A stretch of DNA of 64,000 bases from Kumtagia sp044326205 (GTDB lineage: Bacteria > Pseudomonadota > Alphaproteobacteria > Rhizobiales > Rhizobiaceae). The stretch spans positions 1-64,000 of the forward strand of contig NZ_JBIRCY010000010.1 of assembly GCF_044326205.1 (NCBI RefSeq). The letters run 5' to 3'. A model generated the notes under the pieces. The model was not told the origin of the DNA and did not search any database. It saw nothing but the letters and a program-made list of their open reading frames with translations. Position 1 is the stretch's first letter. Every line of letters starts with the position of its first letter. This document shows, piece by piece, positions 1-7,157 of this stretch. A program made the position numbers and the translations under genes.

Positions 1-685
1 GCTTTGCCGCATTGATCGGATCGTTCTGCGACGGCGGCGGCGGCAGGGGGATGCGTGGCGCATCGTCGTCGATCGACCGGATGCGCGGGGCGGCATGCGC
101 CGGCACATAGTTGCGGCGGATGCGGAACGGATATTTCAGCGCATCGAGCAGCGAAAGGTTTTGTCCACGCGGCCTGGCGGCACGCCGTTCGGCGACTTTC
201 CGTTCGGCTTCATAGCGGGCAAAGTCTTCTCTCGACAGGGTGACGGCAAGGCCGAGGCGGCGCATGGCGGCCACCGTGTCGGAAATTTTTGGTTTTGGCT
301 TTCGCGGACGGAACGGCGGCAGCGTCACCACGATGCCTTGCGCTGTCGCGATGATCAGGCGGCGGGCTGCGGATTCGGCCGGACGCAAGAGCAGAAGAAT
401 GGCGCGGTAGAGGTGGCGCGGCAGGCAGAGCGCCGCGGACGGCTTGTTCCTCCCCGTCTTCCCCGCCCGTCCTGGCCTTGGGGCGACAGCGGCTTCCCCG
501 AGCACCAGCGACAGCGGCTTGCCAAAACCCATCTCGGCCATGCCGACGAGCATCAGCAGGATGTGCTTCAGCGCTCCCCGGTATCGCTCGATTGTCGTAC
601 TCGCGTCTCCAAACTCCAATGCCGCCTCCTCCGGACAAGGCCGGCATTCAATATGGAACATATAGGGAACAAATACAAGTGTCAT
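1..685 (-). CDS. Hypothetical basic protein, C-terminus cut by window edge
   Basis: I do not recognise this protein. It reads from an ATG at 685 (first residues MTLVFVPYMF) without a stop to base 1, so about 228 residues are visible and the C-terminus is missing. An AAGGA ribosome-binding site lies about 10 bases before the ATG. The visible part has an amphipathic segment near residues 30-45, a Lys/Arg/Pro-rich stretch around residues 120-128, a charged helix (SREDFARYEAERK) and a proline run near the edge. No membrane segment or catalytic motif is apparent. Codon use (GC-rich third positions) fits coding on this strand, which is why I prefer it to the overlapping frames on either strand. Confidence 0.6.
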   Translation of the reverse strand, partial: MTLVFVPYMFHIECRPCPEEAALEFGDASTTIERYRGALKHILLMLVGMAEMGFGKPLSLVLGEAAVAPRPGRAGKTGRNKPSAALCLPRHLYRAILLLLRPAESAARRLIIATAQGIVVTLPPFRPRKPKPKISDTVAAMRRLGLAVTLSREDFARYEAERKVAERRAARPRGQNLSLLDALKYPFRIRRNYVPAHAAPRIRSIDDDAPRIPLPPPPSQNDPINAAK

Positions 686-1518
686 AAGAAAATAATCCTT
701 GATGATGACGGAAAGCCGAAGCGGCCATCACTCTGTCAGCGCAACACATTGAAAAGATTTGATTTTCGGAGGCAGCAGCCCGCCTCCCGGCCTGGGCGCG
801 AGGCCGTTCGAAAAGAATGTCATGCTTGCAAAACCAAGCAGAAACAGATGGTTAGCTGCAACCCGTTTGGATTTTTGCGGAACAAGCATGACCAAGGAGG
901 CCGACAAGGCCGGCAAAAGCGGTGATTGGGGCGATCCGTGCCGCCGGGCATCGCGCAATAAGCGGCGACTTCCCTTGTGGCCATCATATTCACGCATCCT
1001 GGATTTTAGCTGCGGCTCGCCAGTCATACGGCGCAGCAGATTCCGCACCGGCTTTGTAGCTTTGAGTGCGAGGCGTGGATTCCCGACACTCTTCGCTCGC
1101 TCACGAGGTCGGGAATGACGACAATCATGGTTTGCCTCGGCTAATCTCCGACGTTGACGCTTCGCTCAAACGGAAGACATCGACGATTAGCTGAAACGGC
1201 CCGTGACTGTCGTCATTCCCGACCTCGTGAGCGAGCGAAGCGAGCGGTGAGTGTCGGGAATCCAGGCCTCGGAGGTGGCGACGCCAGAGCCGGCAAAGAA
1301 TCGGGTGAGTCGGCCGATCAGCGAGTCATAACCAAAATCCGAGATGTATGACTACGATAGGCCCCGGAGGTCCGAAGGACGCCCGAAGGGCAGGAGTGGG
1401 GCTTTCGGGTTATCAGGTAGACCAAGTAAAACTGTTCCCGGAATTGCCGGAGCCATCTGATCTCTTTTTGTTCCAGAATTCGCTTGGCGGCCGGCTGCGC
1501 CCGCGCTAGGTCTTTCGC
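686..1518. other. Intergenic region, repeat-bearing, no convincing gene
   Basis: This 833-base gap separates the divergent hypothetical gene and the helicase gene. Its middle holds a large inverted repeat (1077-1263). The open frames in it, for example a 106-codon minus-strand frame at 728-1048, have no good ribosome-binding site and unnatural composition, so I do not call them. I see no remnant of a DNA ligase or exonuclease gene, which often precede this helicase in related genomes. Confidence 0.5.
1077..1263. repeat. Large imperfect inverted repeat built from REP-like palindromes
   Basis: The left end GGATTCCCGACAC (1077) mirrors the right end GTGTCGGGAATCC (to 1263). The arms pair through ACGAGGTCGGGAATGACGAC (1103-1122) and its complement (1209-1228), then through GGCTAATC and GATTAGCT further inside. 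Arms are about 75 bases around a roughly 35-base centre. Each arm is itself a small hairpin (ATTCCCGAC and GTCGGGAAT ends) around a GCGAGCGAAGCGAGCG-type core. This architecture fits a paired REP/BIME or a MITE-like element. No coding sequence is inside it. Confidence 0.75.
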
Positions 1519-4059
1519 GTGACCGACCAGAGCCGCGTCCTGTCCGCGAATGCCGCCGCGCTGCTGCCCGAACCATTCATAAAATGGTTTTCGCAGCGTG
1601 GCTGGTCGCCGCGCGCCCATCAGGTCGAGCTTCTGGCAAAGGCGCAGGCCGGCAATTCCGTACTGTTGATCGCGCCGACCGGGGCCGGCAAGACGCTGGC
1701 CGGCTTCCTGCCCGCGCTGGTGGATTTGGCCGTCCGGCCGAAGCGCAAGCCGGGAGAGGCGTTTCGCGGCGTGCATACGCTCTATATCTCGCCGTTGAAA
1801 GCGCTGGCCGTCGACATCGAGCGCAATCTAACCAAACCCGTTGCCGAGATGGGGCTGCCGATATCGATGGAGACGCGCACCGGCGACACGCCGGCGCACA
1901 AGCGCCAGCGCCAGAAGCTGTCGCCGCCCGATATATTGCTGACCACACCCGAGCAGTTGGCGCTGCTGATCGCATCGCCGGACGCCAAACGGTTTTTCGC
2001 CGGCCTGCGCTACGTCGTGCTCGACGAGTTGCATTCGCTGGTCACGTCGAAGCGCGGCCATCTCCTGTCGCTGGGTCTCGCCCGCTTGCGGCGCTATGTG
2101 CCTGGCGTCCAGGCGATCGGCCTGTCGGCCACGGTCGCCGAGCCGGACGAATTGCGACGCTGGCTGGTGCCGCAGGGGTCATCCTTCCCCCTTGAGGGGA
2201 GTGAGGAGGCGCGAATGGCTGATCTCATCACAGTGTCGGGTGGCGCCAAGCCGGATATTTCCATCCTGGATTCCGAGGAGCGCGTGCCGTGGGCAGGGCA
2301 TTCCTCGCGTTATGCGATACCGGAAATCTACGACGCCATCAGGAAGCACGGCACGACGCTGCTTTTCGTCAACACGCGCAGCCAGGCGGAAATGCTGTTT
2401 TCGGAACTGTGGCGGGTCAATGAGGACACGCTGCCGATCGCGCTGCATCATGGGTCACTCGACGTCAGCCAGCGGCGGCGTGTCGAGAAGGCGATGGAGA
2501 CGGGGAGCCTGCGCGCCATCGTCGCCACCTCGACGCTCGACCTCGGCATCGACTGGGGCGATGTCGACCTCGTCGTGCATGTCGGCGCGCCGAAAGGCGC
2601 CAGCCGGCTCGCCCAGCGCATCGGCCGCGCCAATCACCGGCTCGACGAGCCAAGCAAGGCGATCTTGATACCGGCCAACCGCTTCGAGGTGCTGGAGTGC
2701 CGGGCGGCGGTCGAGGCGAACTATCTCGGCGCGCAGGATACGCCGCCGCTGGTGGATGGCGCGCTGGACGTGCTGGCGCAGCACATATTGGGCAGCGCCT
2801 GTGCGGAATCCTTCGACGCCACGGAACTGTACGAGGAGGTGAGGGGCGCGGCGCCCTACGCCGCGTTGTCGCGCGAGACCTTCGATCGCGCCGTCGATTT
2901 CGTCGCGACCGGCGGCTATGCGCTTCGCACCTATGAACGCTACGCAAAAATCCGGCTGACCAAGGAGGGCAAATGGCGCATCTCGCATCCGCGCTTCGCC
3001 CAGCAGTACCGGCTGAATGTCGGCACCATCGTCGAGGCGCCTTATCTGACACTGCGTTATGCCCGCTCGGGCAGGGGCGTTGCGTCGCGCGGCGGGCCGG
3101 TGCTGGGAAAAATCGAGGAAGGTTTCCTGGAATCGATCTCGCCGGGCGACACGTTCCTGTTCGCGGGAAAAGTTTTGCGGCTGGAAGGCATCCGCGAGAC
3201 GGAGGCGTTCGTGTCGAATGCCGTCGGCAATGATCCGCGCATCCCGGTCTATGCCGGCGGAAAATTTCCGCTCTCCACCTACCTCGCCGACCAGGTGCGC
3301 GGCATGCTGGCCGATCCCGCGCGCTGGAAGGCGCTGCCGGACCAGGTGTCCGACTGGCTTCGCCTCCAGTCCGAAAAATCGGTGCTGCCGAGGCGCGGCG
3401 ACCTGTTGGTCGAGACGTTTCCGCGCGGCAACCGGCATTACATGGTCTGTTATCCCTTCGAGGGCCGTCTGGCGCACCAGACGCTCGGCATGCTTTTGAC
3501 GCGGCGGCTGGACCGCGCCGGTGCCCGGCCGCTGGGTTTCGTCGCCACCGACTATTCGCTGGCGGTGTGGGGGCTGGACGACATGGGCGCGCTGTTCAAA
3601 AGCGGAAAACTGCCGTTGTCACAGTTGTTCGACGAGGACATGCTGGGCGACGATCTGGAGGACTGGCTGGCCGACAGCTACCTGTTGAAGCGCATGTTCC
3701 GCAATTGCGCGCTGATTTCCGGCCTGATCGAGAAACGCCATCCCGGCCAGGAGAAGAGCGGGCGGCAGGTGACGGTTTCAGCCGACCTGATCTATGATGT
3801 GCTGAGGGCGCATGAGCCGGACCACATCCTGCTGCAGGCGACGCGGGCGGACGCCGCGACCGGCCTGCTCGATGTCAGGAGACTGGCGGAGATGCTCTCG
3901 CGCATTCCGGGCCGAATCGTGCATAAGAATCTGGACCATATCTCGCCGCTGGCGGTGCCCATCATGCTGGAGATCGGCAAGGAGCGGGTGCCCGGCGAGG
4001 CCAACGAGACGCTGCTCGAGGAGGCGTCGCTGGTCGAGGAAGCCATGGGCAACGCATGA
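1519..4059 (+). CDS. Ligase-associated DNA damage response DEXH-box helicase (Lhr-like)
   Basis: This is an 846-residue superfamily 2 helicase of the Lhr type, predicted to unwind DNA in a repair pathway with an ATP-dependent ligase and the PdeM nuclease. Walker A is APTGAGKT at residues 52-59, the DELH box is at about 169-172 and motif III SAT at about 203-205. Motif VI reads QRIGRANHR. The C-terminal half is the Lhr-specific winged-helix/DEAD-associated region. The start is GTG at 1519. The stop overlaps the pdeM start (ATGA), indicating translational coupling. A palindromic DNA element sits in frame near residue 221-231, between motif III and the second RecA domain. No ligase or exonuclease gene lies upstream within the window. 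Confidence 0.93.
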   Translation: MTDQSRVLSANAAALLPEPFIKWFSQRGWSPRAHQVELLAKAQAGNSVLLIAPTGAGKTLAGFLPALVDLAVRPKRKPGEAFRGVHTLYISPLKALAVDIERNLTKPVAEMGLPISMETRTGDTPAHKRQRQKLSPPDILLTTPEQLALLIASPDAKRFFAGLRYVVLDELHSLVTSKRGHLLSLGLARLRRYVPGVQAIGLSATVAEPDELRRWLVPQGSSFPLEGSEEARMADLITVSGGAKPDISILDSEERVPWAGHSSRYAIPEIYDAIRKHGTTLLFVNTRSQAEMLFSELWRVNEDTLPIALHHGSLDVSQRRRVEKAMETGSLRAIVATSTLDLGIDWGDVDLVVHVGAPKGASRLAQRIGRANHRLDEPSKAILIPANRFEVLECRAAVEANYLGAQDTPPLVDGALDVLAQHILGSACAESFDATELYEEVRGAAPYAALSRETFDRAVDFVATGGYALRTYERYAKIRLTKEGKWRISHPRFAQQYRLNVGTIVEAPYLTLRYARSGRGVASRGGPVLGKIEEGFLESISPGDTFLFAGKVLRLEGIRETEAFVSNAVGNDPRIPVYAGGKFPLSTYLADQVRGMLADPARWKALPDQVSDWLRLQSEKSVLPRRGDLLVETFPRGNRHYMVCYPFEGRLAHQTLGMLLTRRLDRAGARPLGFVATDYSLAVWGLDDMGALFKSGKLPLSQLFDEDMLGDDLEDWLADSYLLKRMFRNCALISGLIEKRHPGQEKSGRQVTVSADLIYDVLRAHEPDHILLQATRADAATGLLDVRRLAEMLSRIPGRIVHKNLDHISPLAVPIMLEIGKERVPGEANETLLEEASLVEEAMGNA
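2179..2207. repeat. Small palindromic element inside the helicase gene
   Basis: TCATCCTTCCCCCTT is followed by GAGGGGAGTGAGGA, an imperfect inverted repeat with a CCCC/GGGG core. It encodes a run SSFPLEGSEEA between WLVPQG and RMADL, at a point where I expect homologous helicases to have a short linker. Such pyrimidine-rich palindromes recur in rhizobial genomes, and inserted palindromes inside genes are known there. Insertion here is an inference; I cannot align homologues. Confidence 0.45.
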
Positions 4060-4769
4060 CCGCAGTACAGCTTTTCAGGGGCAGGGAAGGGGACGGCGCC
4101 ACCGAGTTCGCCGGCGAAAGCGCTGTCTGCGACTGGCGCGGCGCCCTGTTCTTTCCCGATCTCGCGTTGCTGGCCGTCTCCGACCTGCACCTCGAAAAGG
4201 GCTCGTCGGTCGCGCGCCGCGGTTCGCTGGTGCCGCCCTATGACACCGCCGCGACGCTTGCCCGGCTGAAATCGGCGATCGACGAGTTCGCGCCGAAAAT
4301 CGTCGTCAGCCTCGGCGACAGTTTTCACGATGGCGAAGGCTCCGCCCGCATGCCGGACGTTTTTCGCGATGCGCTGGTCTCGCTGATGGCGGGACGCGAC
4401 TGGTTCTGGGTAAGCGGCAATCACGATCCCGATCCGCCCAAGGGCGTCGGTGGTGAAAGCGTGCGAGAATTGTCGGTAGGCTCGCTGCTGTTCCGTCACG
4501 AGCCATCAAAGGATGCCGGCGAAGGCGAGATCGCGGGGCACCTGCATCCTTGCGCCCGCATCGTCCAGCGCGGCCGCTCCGTGCGCCGCCGCTGCTTCGC
4601 CGCCGACGGCAGGCGCATGATCATGCCCGCCTTCGGCAGTTATACGGGCTCGCTCAACGTGCTCGACCGCGCCTTCGCCGGCCTGTTCCGCCGCGACGGG
4701 CTGATGGCCTATATGCTGGGCGCCGATCGCACCTATGCCATTGCTGGCAGGATGCTGCGGCCGGGCTGA
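4056..4769 (+). CDS. pdeM: Ligase-associated DNA damage response endonuclease PdeM
   Basis: This is a 237-residue calcineurin-like metallophosphoesterase. The metal-binding motifs appear in order: SDLHLEK (D, H), GDSFHDGEG (GDxxHD), GNHD and GHLHP. The protein family is known as the nuclease partner of the ligase-associated helicase. The ATG overlaps the helicase stop by four bases, so the two are expected to be made together. No signal peptide is visible, consistent with action on DNA in the cytoplasm. Length and motif order are normal for the family. Confidence 0.92.
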   Translation: MTAVQLFRGREGDGATEFAGESAVCDWRGALFFPDLALLAVSDLHLEKGSSVARRGSLVPPYDTAATLARLKSAIDEFAPKIVVSLGDSFHDGEGSARMPDVFRDALVSLMAGRDWFWVSGNHDPDPPKGVGGESVRELSVGSLLFRHEPSKDAGEGEIAGHLHPCARIVQRGRSVRRRCFAADGRRMIMPAFGSYTGSLNVLDRAFAGLFRRDGLMAYMLGADRTYAIAGRMLRPG

Positions 4770-4777
4770 TACGCTTT

Positions 4778-5245
4778 TCAACTCGTCGACGCGAAGGCGA
4801 GCAGCAGCATGGCGACCGCGCCGACCGTCAGGATAATCCGCAGGCGCCCATACCATTCCGGAAGCTTGTTCCTGTGGGTGGCCAGTGCATCCCACGCGCC
4901 GAGCGCGGCGAAAGCTACCGCCAGGATGGCGAAGGAGAGCGGCACCGGCACGACCACCGCTATCCAGCCGATGAATGCGGGCGGCAGGGCCAGCCACAAC
5001 TCGCCCGGTCTCTTGTCCGCGCCTTCGGCCGTAAGTCCTGCGCCCCAGCGGACGCCGCCGAGAAACGACAGCACGACCGCGCTGTAGACGAGCAGCAGCA
5101 GGATCGTGCCGCTCCGCCAGGGATGGTCGGGTGCGATGCCGTAGAGCCAGAGCGACAGCACAATGAACGGCGTAAGCCCGAGCCAGCCAGCAACACGGCC
5201 GGCGGCCTGGAATGGACCGTCGGCCTCGGCCGCCTGATCCTTCAT
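4778..5245 (-). CDS. DUF3429-type integral membrane protein
   Basis: This is a protein of about 155 residues with four to five hydrophobic segments. They include LGLTPFIVLSLWLYGI, TILLLLVYSAVVLSFLGG, AFIGWIAVVVPVPLSFAIL and the C-terminal LTVGAVAMLLLAF. The pattern LGLTPF near the start and SFLGGVRWG in the middle match the DUF3429 family; the function is unknown. I took the ATG at 5245. A GTG at 5269 that overlaps the stop of the upstream TIGR02186 gene is an alternative and would imply coupling. The gene ends nine bases from the convergent pdeM stop. Confidence 0.8.
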   Translation of the reverse strand: MKDQAAEADGPFQAAGRVAGWLGLTPFIVLSLWLYGIAPDHPWRSGTILLLLVYSAVVLSFLGGVRWGAGLTAEGADKRPGELWLALPPAFIGWIAVVVPVPLSFAILAVAFAALGAWDALATHRNKLPEWYGRLRIILTVGAVAMLLLAFASTS

Positions 5246-5261
5246 CTCTTCGGCGGCGTGA

Positions 5262-6056
5262 TTAGTCACGGCGGAACACCAGGCGGCCGAGCCAGCCGGT
5301 GACGATCGCCAGCCCGACGGCGCAGATGCCGTAGAACAGGCTGTGGTTGTTGGAAAGCCTGAACAGCATCTGCTCGAAGCCGGACTTGACGATCGCCAGT
5401 TGCGCCGACGTTTCCTTGATGAAGACGCCATTGCGGAACAGGAAGGCGCGCGCCTTGTGTGTGCCGACGGGCACGTCCGGCGCGAGCCTGACGGTGGCGC
5501 GAAACAGGTTCGACGACAGGAACTGCACGCCGCCGACCCGTTCGTTGAAGAGGCCGACTGCCTCCTTGCGATCGCGCAGCGCCGCCCGGAACCTATCCAG
5601 CGTCGCCGGCGGCTGGCCCTCCTCGGCGGGCTGGATATGCAGAAAATCCGGACCGAGCGCCAGACGCTTGTAGGCGATCGGATCGGCGATGTCCTGCGGC
5701 GGCCGTGTCGTGGCGATCGAGTAGGATTCTGGCACGTTGACGAAAGTCTCGGACTGCGTGTTGACCCAAATGCCGAGCACCCGTTCCTTTCGCCGCACCG
5801 TCACCGGCCGCGCCGGTCCTTCCAGCACGACGATGACGTCGTAGCGGCCCTGGCGGGTGATCGTCGGGTCGGGGTTTTCGAGTGAACCGAAGATGGTCAG
5901 GTCGGCGCCTGAGAAGTCGGCGGTGATGCGGATGACGTCGGTCGACAGGCCGATCTGGATGCCTTCCGGCAGCCGGTCCGCGGGCTCCTGCGCCGACGCC
6001 GATCCGACGGCGCAGAGGAAGGCAAGGGCGAGGAGGGATGCGCGCGGCCGTGGCAT
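5262..6056 (-). CDS. TIGR02186-family putative transmembrane protein
   Basis: This is a 264-residue exported protein. A signal peptide (LLALAFLCAVGSASA, cleaved near residue 22) is followed by a periplasmic beta-rich domain and one C-terminal membrane anchor (FYGICAVGLAIVTGWLGRLVF). It ends in a short basic tail. The family is an alphaproteobacterial conserved protein of unknown role, usually encoded beside a TauE/SafE-type exporter, as here. Its ATG is two bases downstream of the exporter stop, so the two are co-translated. It may be an accessory domain of the exporter; that is inference from linkage. The frame stays open upstream through the exporter gene, but composition there is clearly a shadow. 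Confidence 0.85.
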   Translation of the reverse strand: MPRPRASLLALAFLCAVGSASAQEPADRLPEGIQIGLSTDVIRITADFSGADLTIFGSLENPDPTITRQGRYDVIVVLEGPARPVTVRRKERVLGIWVNTQSETFVNVPESYSIATTRPPQDIADPIAYKRLALGPDFLHIQPAEEGQPPATLDRFRAALRDRKEAVGLFNERVGGVQFLSSNLFRATVRLAPDVPVGTHKARAFLFRNGVFIKETSAQLAIVKSGFEQMLFRLSNNHSLFYGICAVGLAIVTGWLGRLVFRRD

Positions 6057-6058
6057 CG

Positions 6059-6979
6059 TCAGATCCCGGGAGCCAGCGAGTAGATGTTGGGAGGCGGCAG
6101 GAACAGGTCGAAGGCAAGGCGGATGGCCACCGCCAGCACCAGCAGCGCCAGCAGCGCCCGCAACTGCTCGCCCCGCAGCTTTTGCCCGGCCTTGGCGCCA
6201 TACTGGGCGCCGGCGACGCCACCGACCATCAGGATGAAGGCGAGCACCACGTCGACGGTCTGGTTGGTCGAGGCGTGGACGATGGTGGTGTAGGCGGCGA
6301 CGAAGATGATCTGGAACAGCGAGGTTCCCACCACCACGTTGGTCGGAACCTTCAGCAGGTAGATCAGCGCCGGCACCATGATGAAGCCGCCGCCGACGCC
6401 CATGATCGAGGAGAGCAGGCCGATACCGGCCCCTAATCCGAGGATCGGGATGACGCTGACGAACAGTTTCGAGGCGCGGAAGCGCATCTTCAGCGGTAGC
6501 CGGTGGATCCAGTTGTGCTGGCCGGGACGCTTCAGCGAAGGCGGGACAGCGCCCCCACGCGAGCGCCTGATCGCATTGACGCTTTCGACCAGCATCAAGC
6601 CGCCGACCGTGCCCAGGAACACGACGTAGATCAGCGAGATGATGAGGTCGAGCTGGCCAAGGCTTCTGAGCAGCGAGAAGATATAGATGCCGATCGTCGA
6701 CCCGAAGATGCCGCCGACAAGCAGCACCGTGCCCAGCTTGAAGTCGAGCGTGCCGCGTTTGACATGGGCAAGCGCTCCCGAGAAGGACGAGGCGATGACC
6801 TGGTTTGCGCCGGTCGCGACCGCGATTGCCGGCGGGATGTTGTAGAAGATCAGCAGCGGCGTGATCAGGAAACCGCCGCCGACGCCGAACATGCCCGACA
6901 GGAAGCCCACCGCTGCGCCCATGGCGAGCAGGACCAGAACGTTGACCGACATTTCTGCGATCGGGAGATAAATGCCCAC
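6059..6979 (-). CDS. TSUP family anion permease (TauE/SafE)
   Basis: This is a membrane protein of about 306 residues and seven to eight helices. It carries the duplicated TSUP signature, GMFGVGGGFLITP near the N-terminus and SIMGVGGGFIMVP in the second half. Proteins of this family export sulfite, sulfoacetate or related organosulfur anions across the inner membrane; the substrate here is unknown. I chose GTG at 6979 (protein starting GIYLPIAEMS after the initiator), although the frame is open to 7084. The upstream extension is basic and has no membrane character. It is followed at a two-base gap by the TIGR02186 gene. Confidence 0.88.
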   Translation of the reverse strand: MGIYLPIAEMSVNVLVLLAMGAAVGFLSGMFGVGGGFLITPLLIFYNIPPAIAVATGANQVIASSFSGALAHVKRGTLDFKLGTVLLVGGIFGSTIGIYIFSLLRSLGQLDLIISLIYVVFLGTVGGLMLVESVNAIRRSRGGAVPPSLKRPGQHNWIHRLPLKMRFRASKLFVSVIPILGLGAGIGLLSSIMGVGGGFIMVPALIYLLKVPTNVVVGTSLFQIIFVAAYTTIVHASTNQTVDVVLAFILMVGGVAGAQYGAKAGQKLRGEQLRALLALLVLAVAIRLAFDLFLPPPNIYSLAPGI

Positions 6980-7157
6980 CCGGAAACTCGACTGCAAATG
7001 CGGTACGGCGAAGCGTGCCGAAAACACCTTCGTGACTAGTAAGCACATGCGCCGACATTGCGGCGAAGTCAAACTTCGCCGCAAAGCCGAAACAAAAATT
7101 ATCTCAACAGGTTAAATTCGCGCGAGGCGGTGAGTTCGGCCCCGCGGATTCGCAACG

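Noticed and set aside
210..647. 145-codon minus-strand frame overlapping the first gene
   Set aside because: Glycine/alanine/arginine-rich shadow. The alternative frame from 685 has a ribosome-binding site and protein-like composition.
728..1048. 106-codon minus-strand frame with a hydrophobic patch
   Set aside because: No ribosome-binding site, unnatural composition and it overlaps intergenic repeat-type DNA. Not called.
1264..1518. Possible remnant of a DNA ligase before the helicase
   Set aside because: Reading all plus-strand frames gives stops within 30 codons and no ligase-like residues.
6057..7058. Upstream extension of the TIGR02186 frame to 598 residues
   Set aside because: The first 330 residues are an out-of-frame shadow of the TSUP permease; the signal peptide at 6056 marks the true start.
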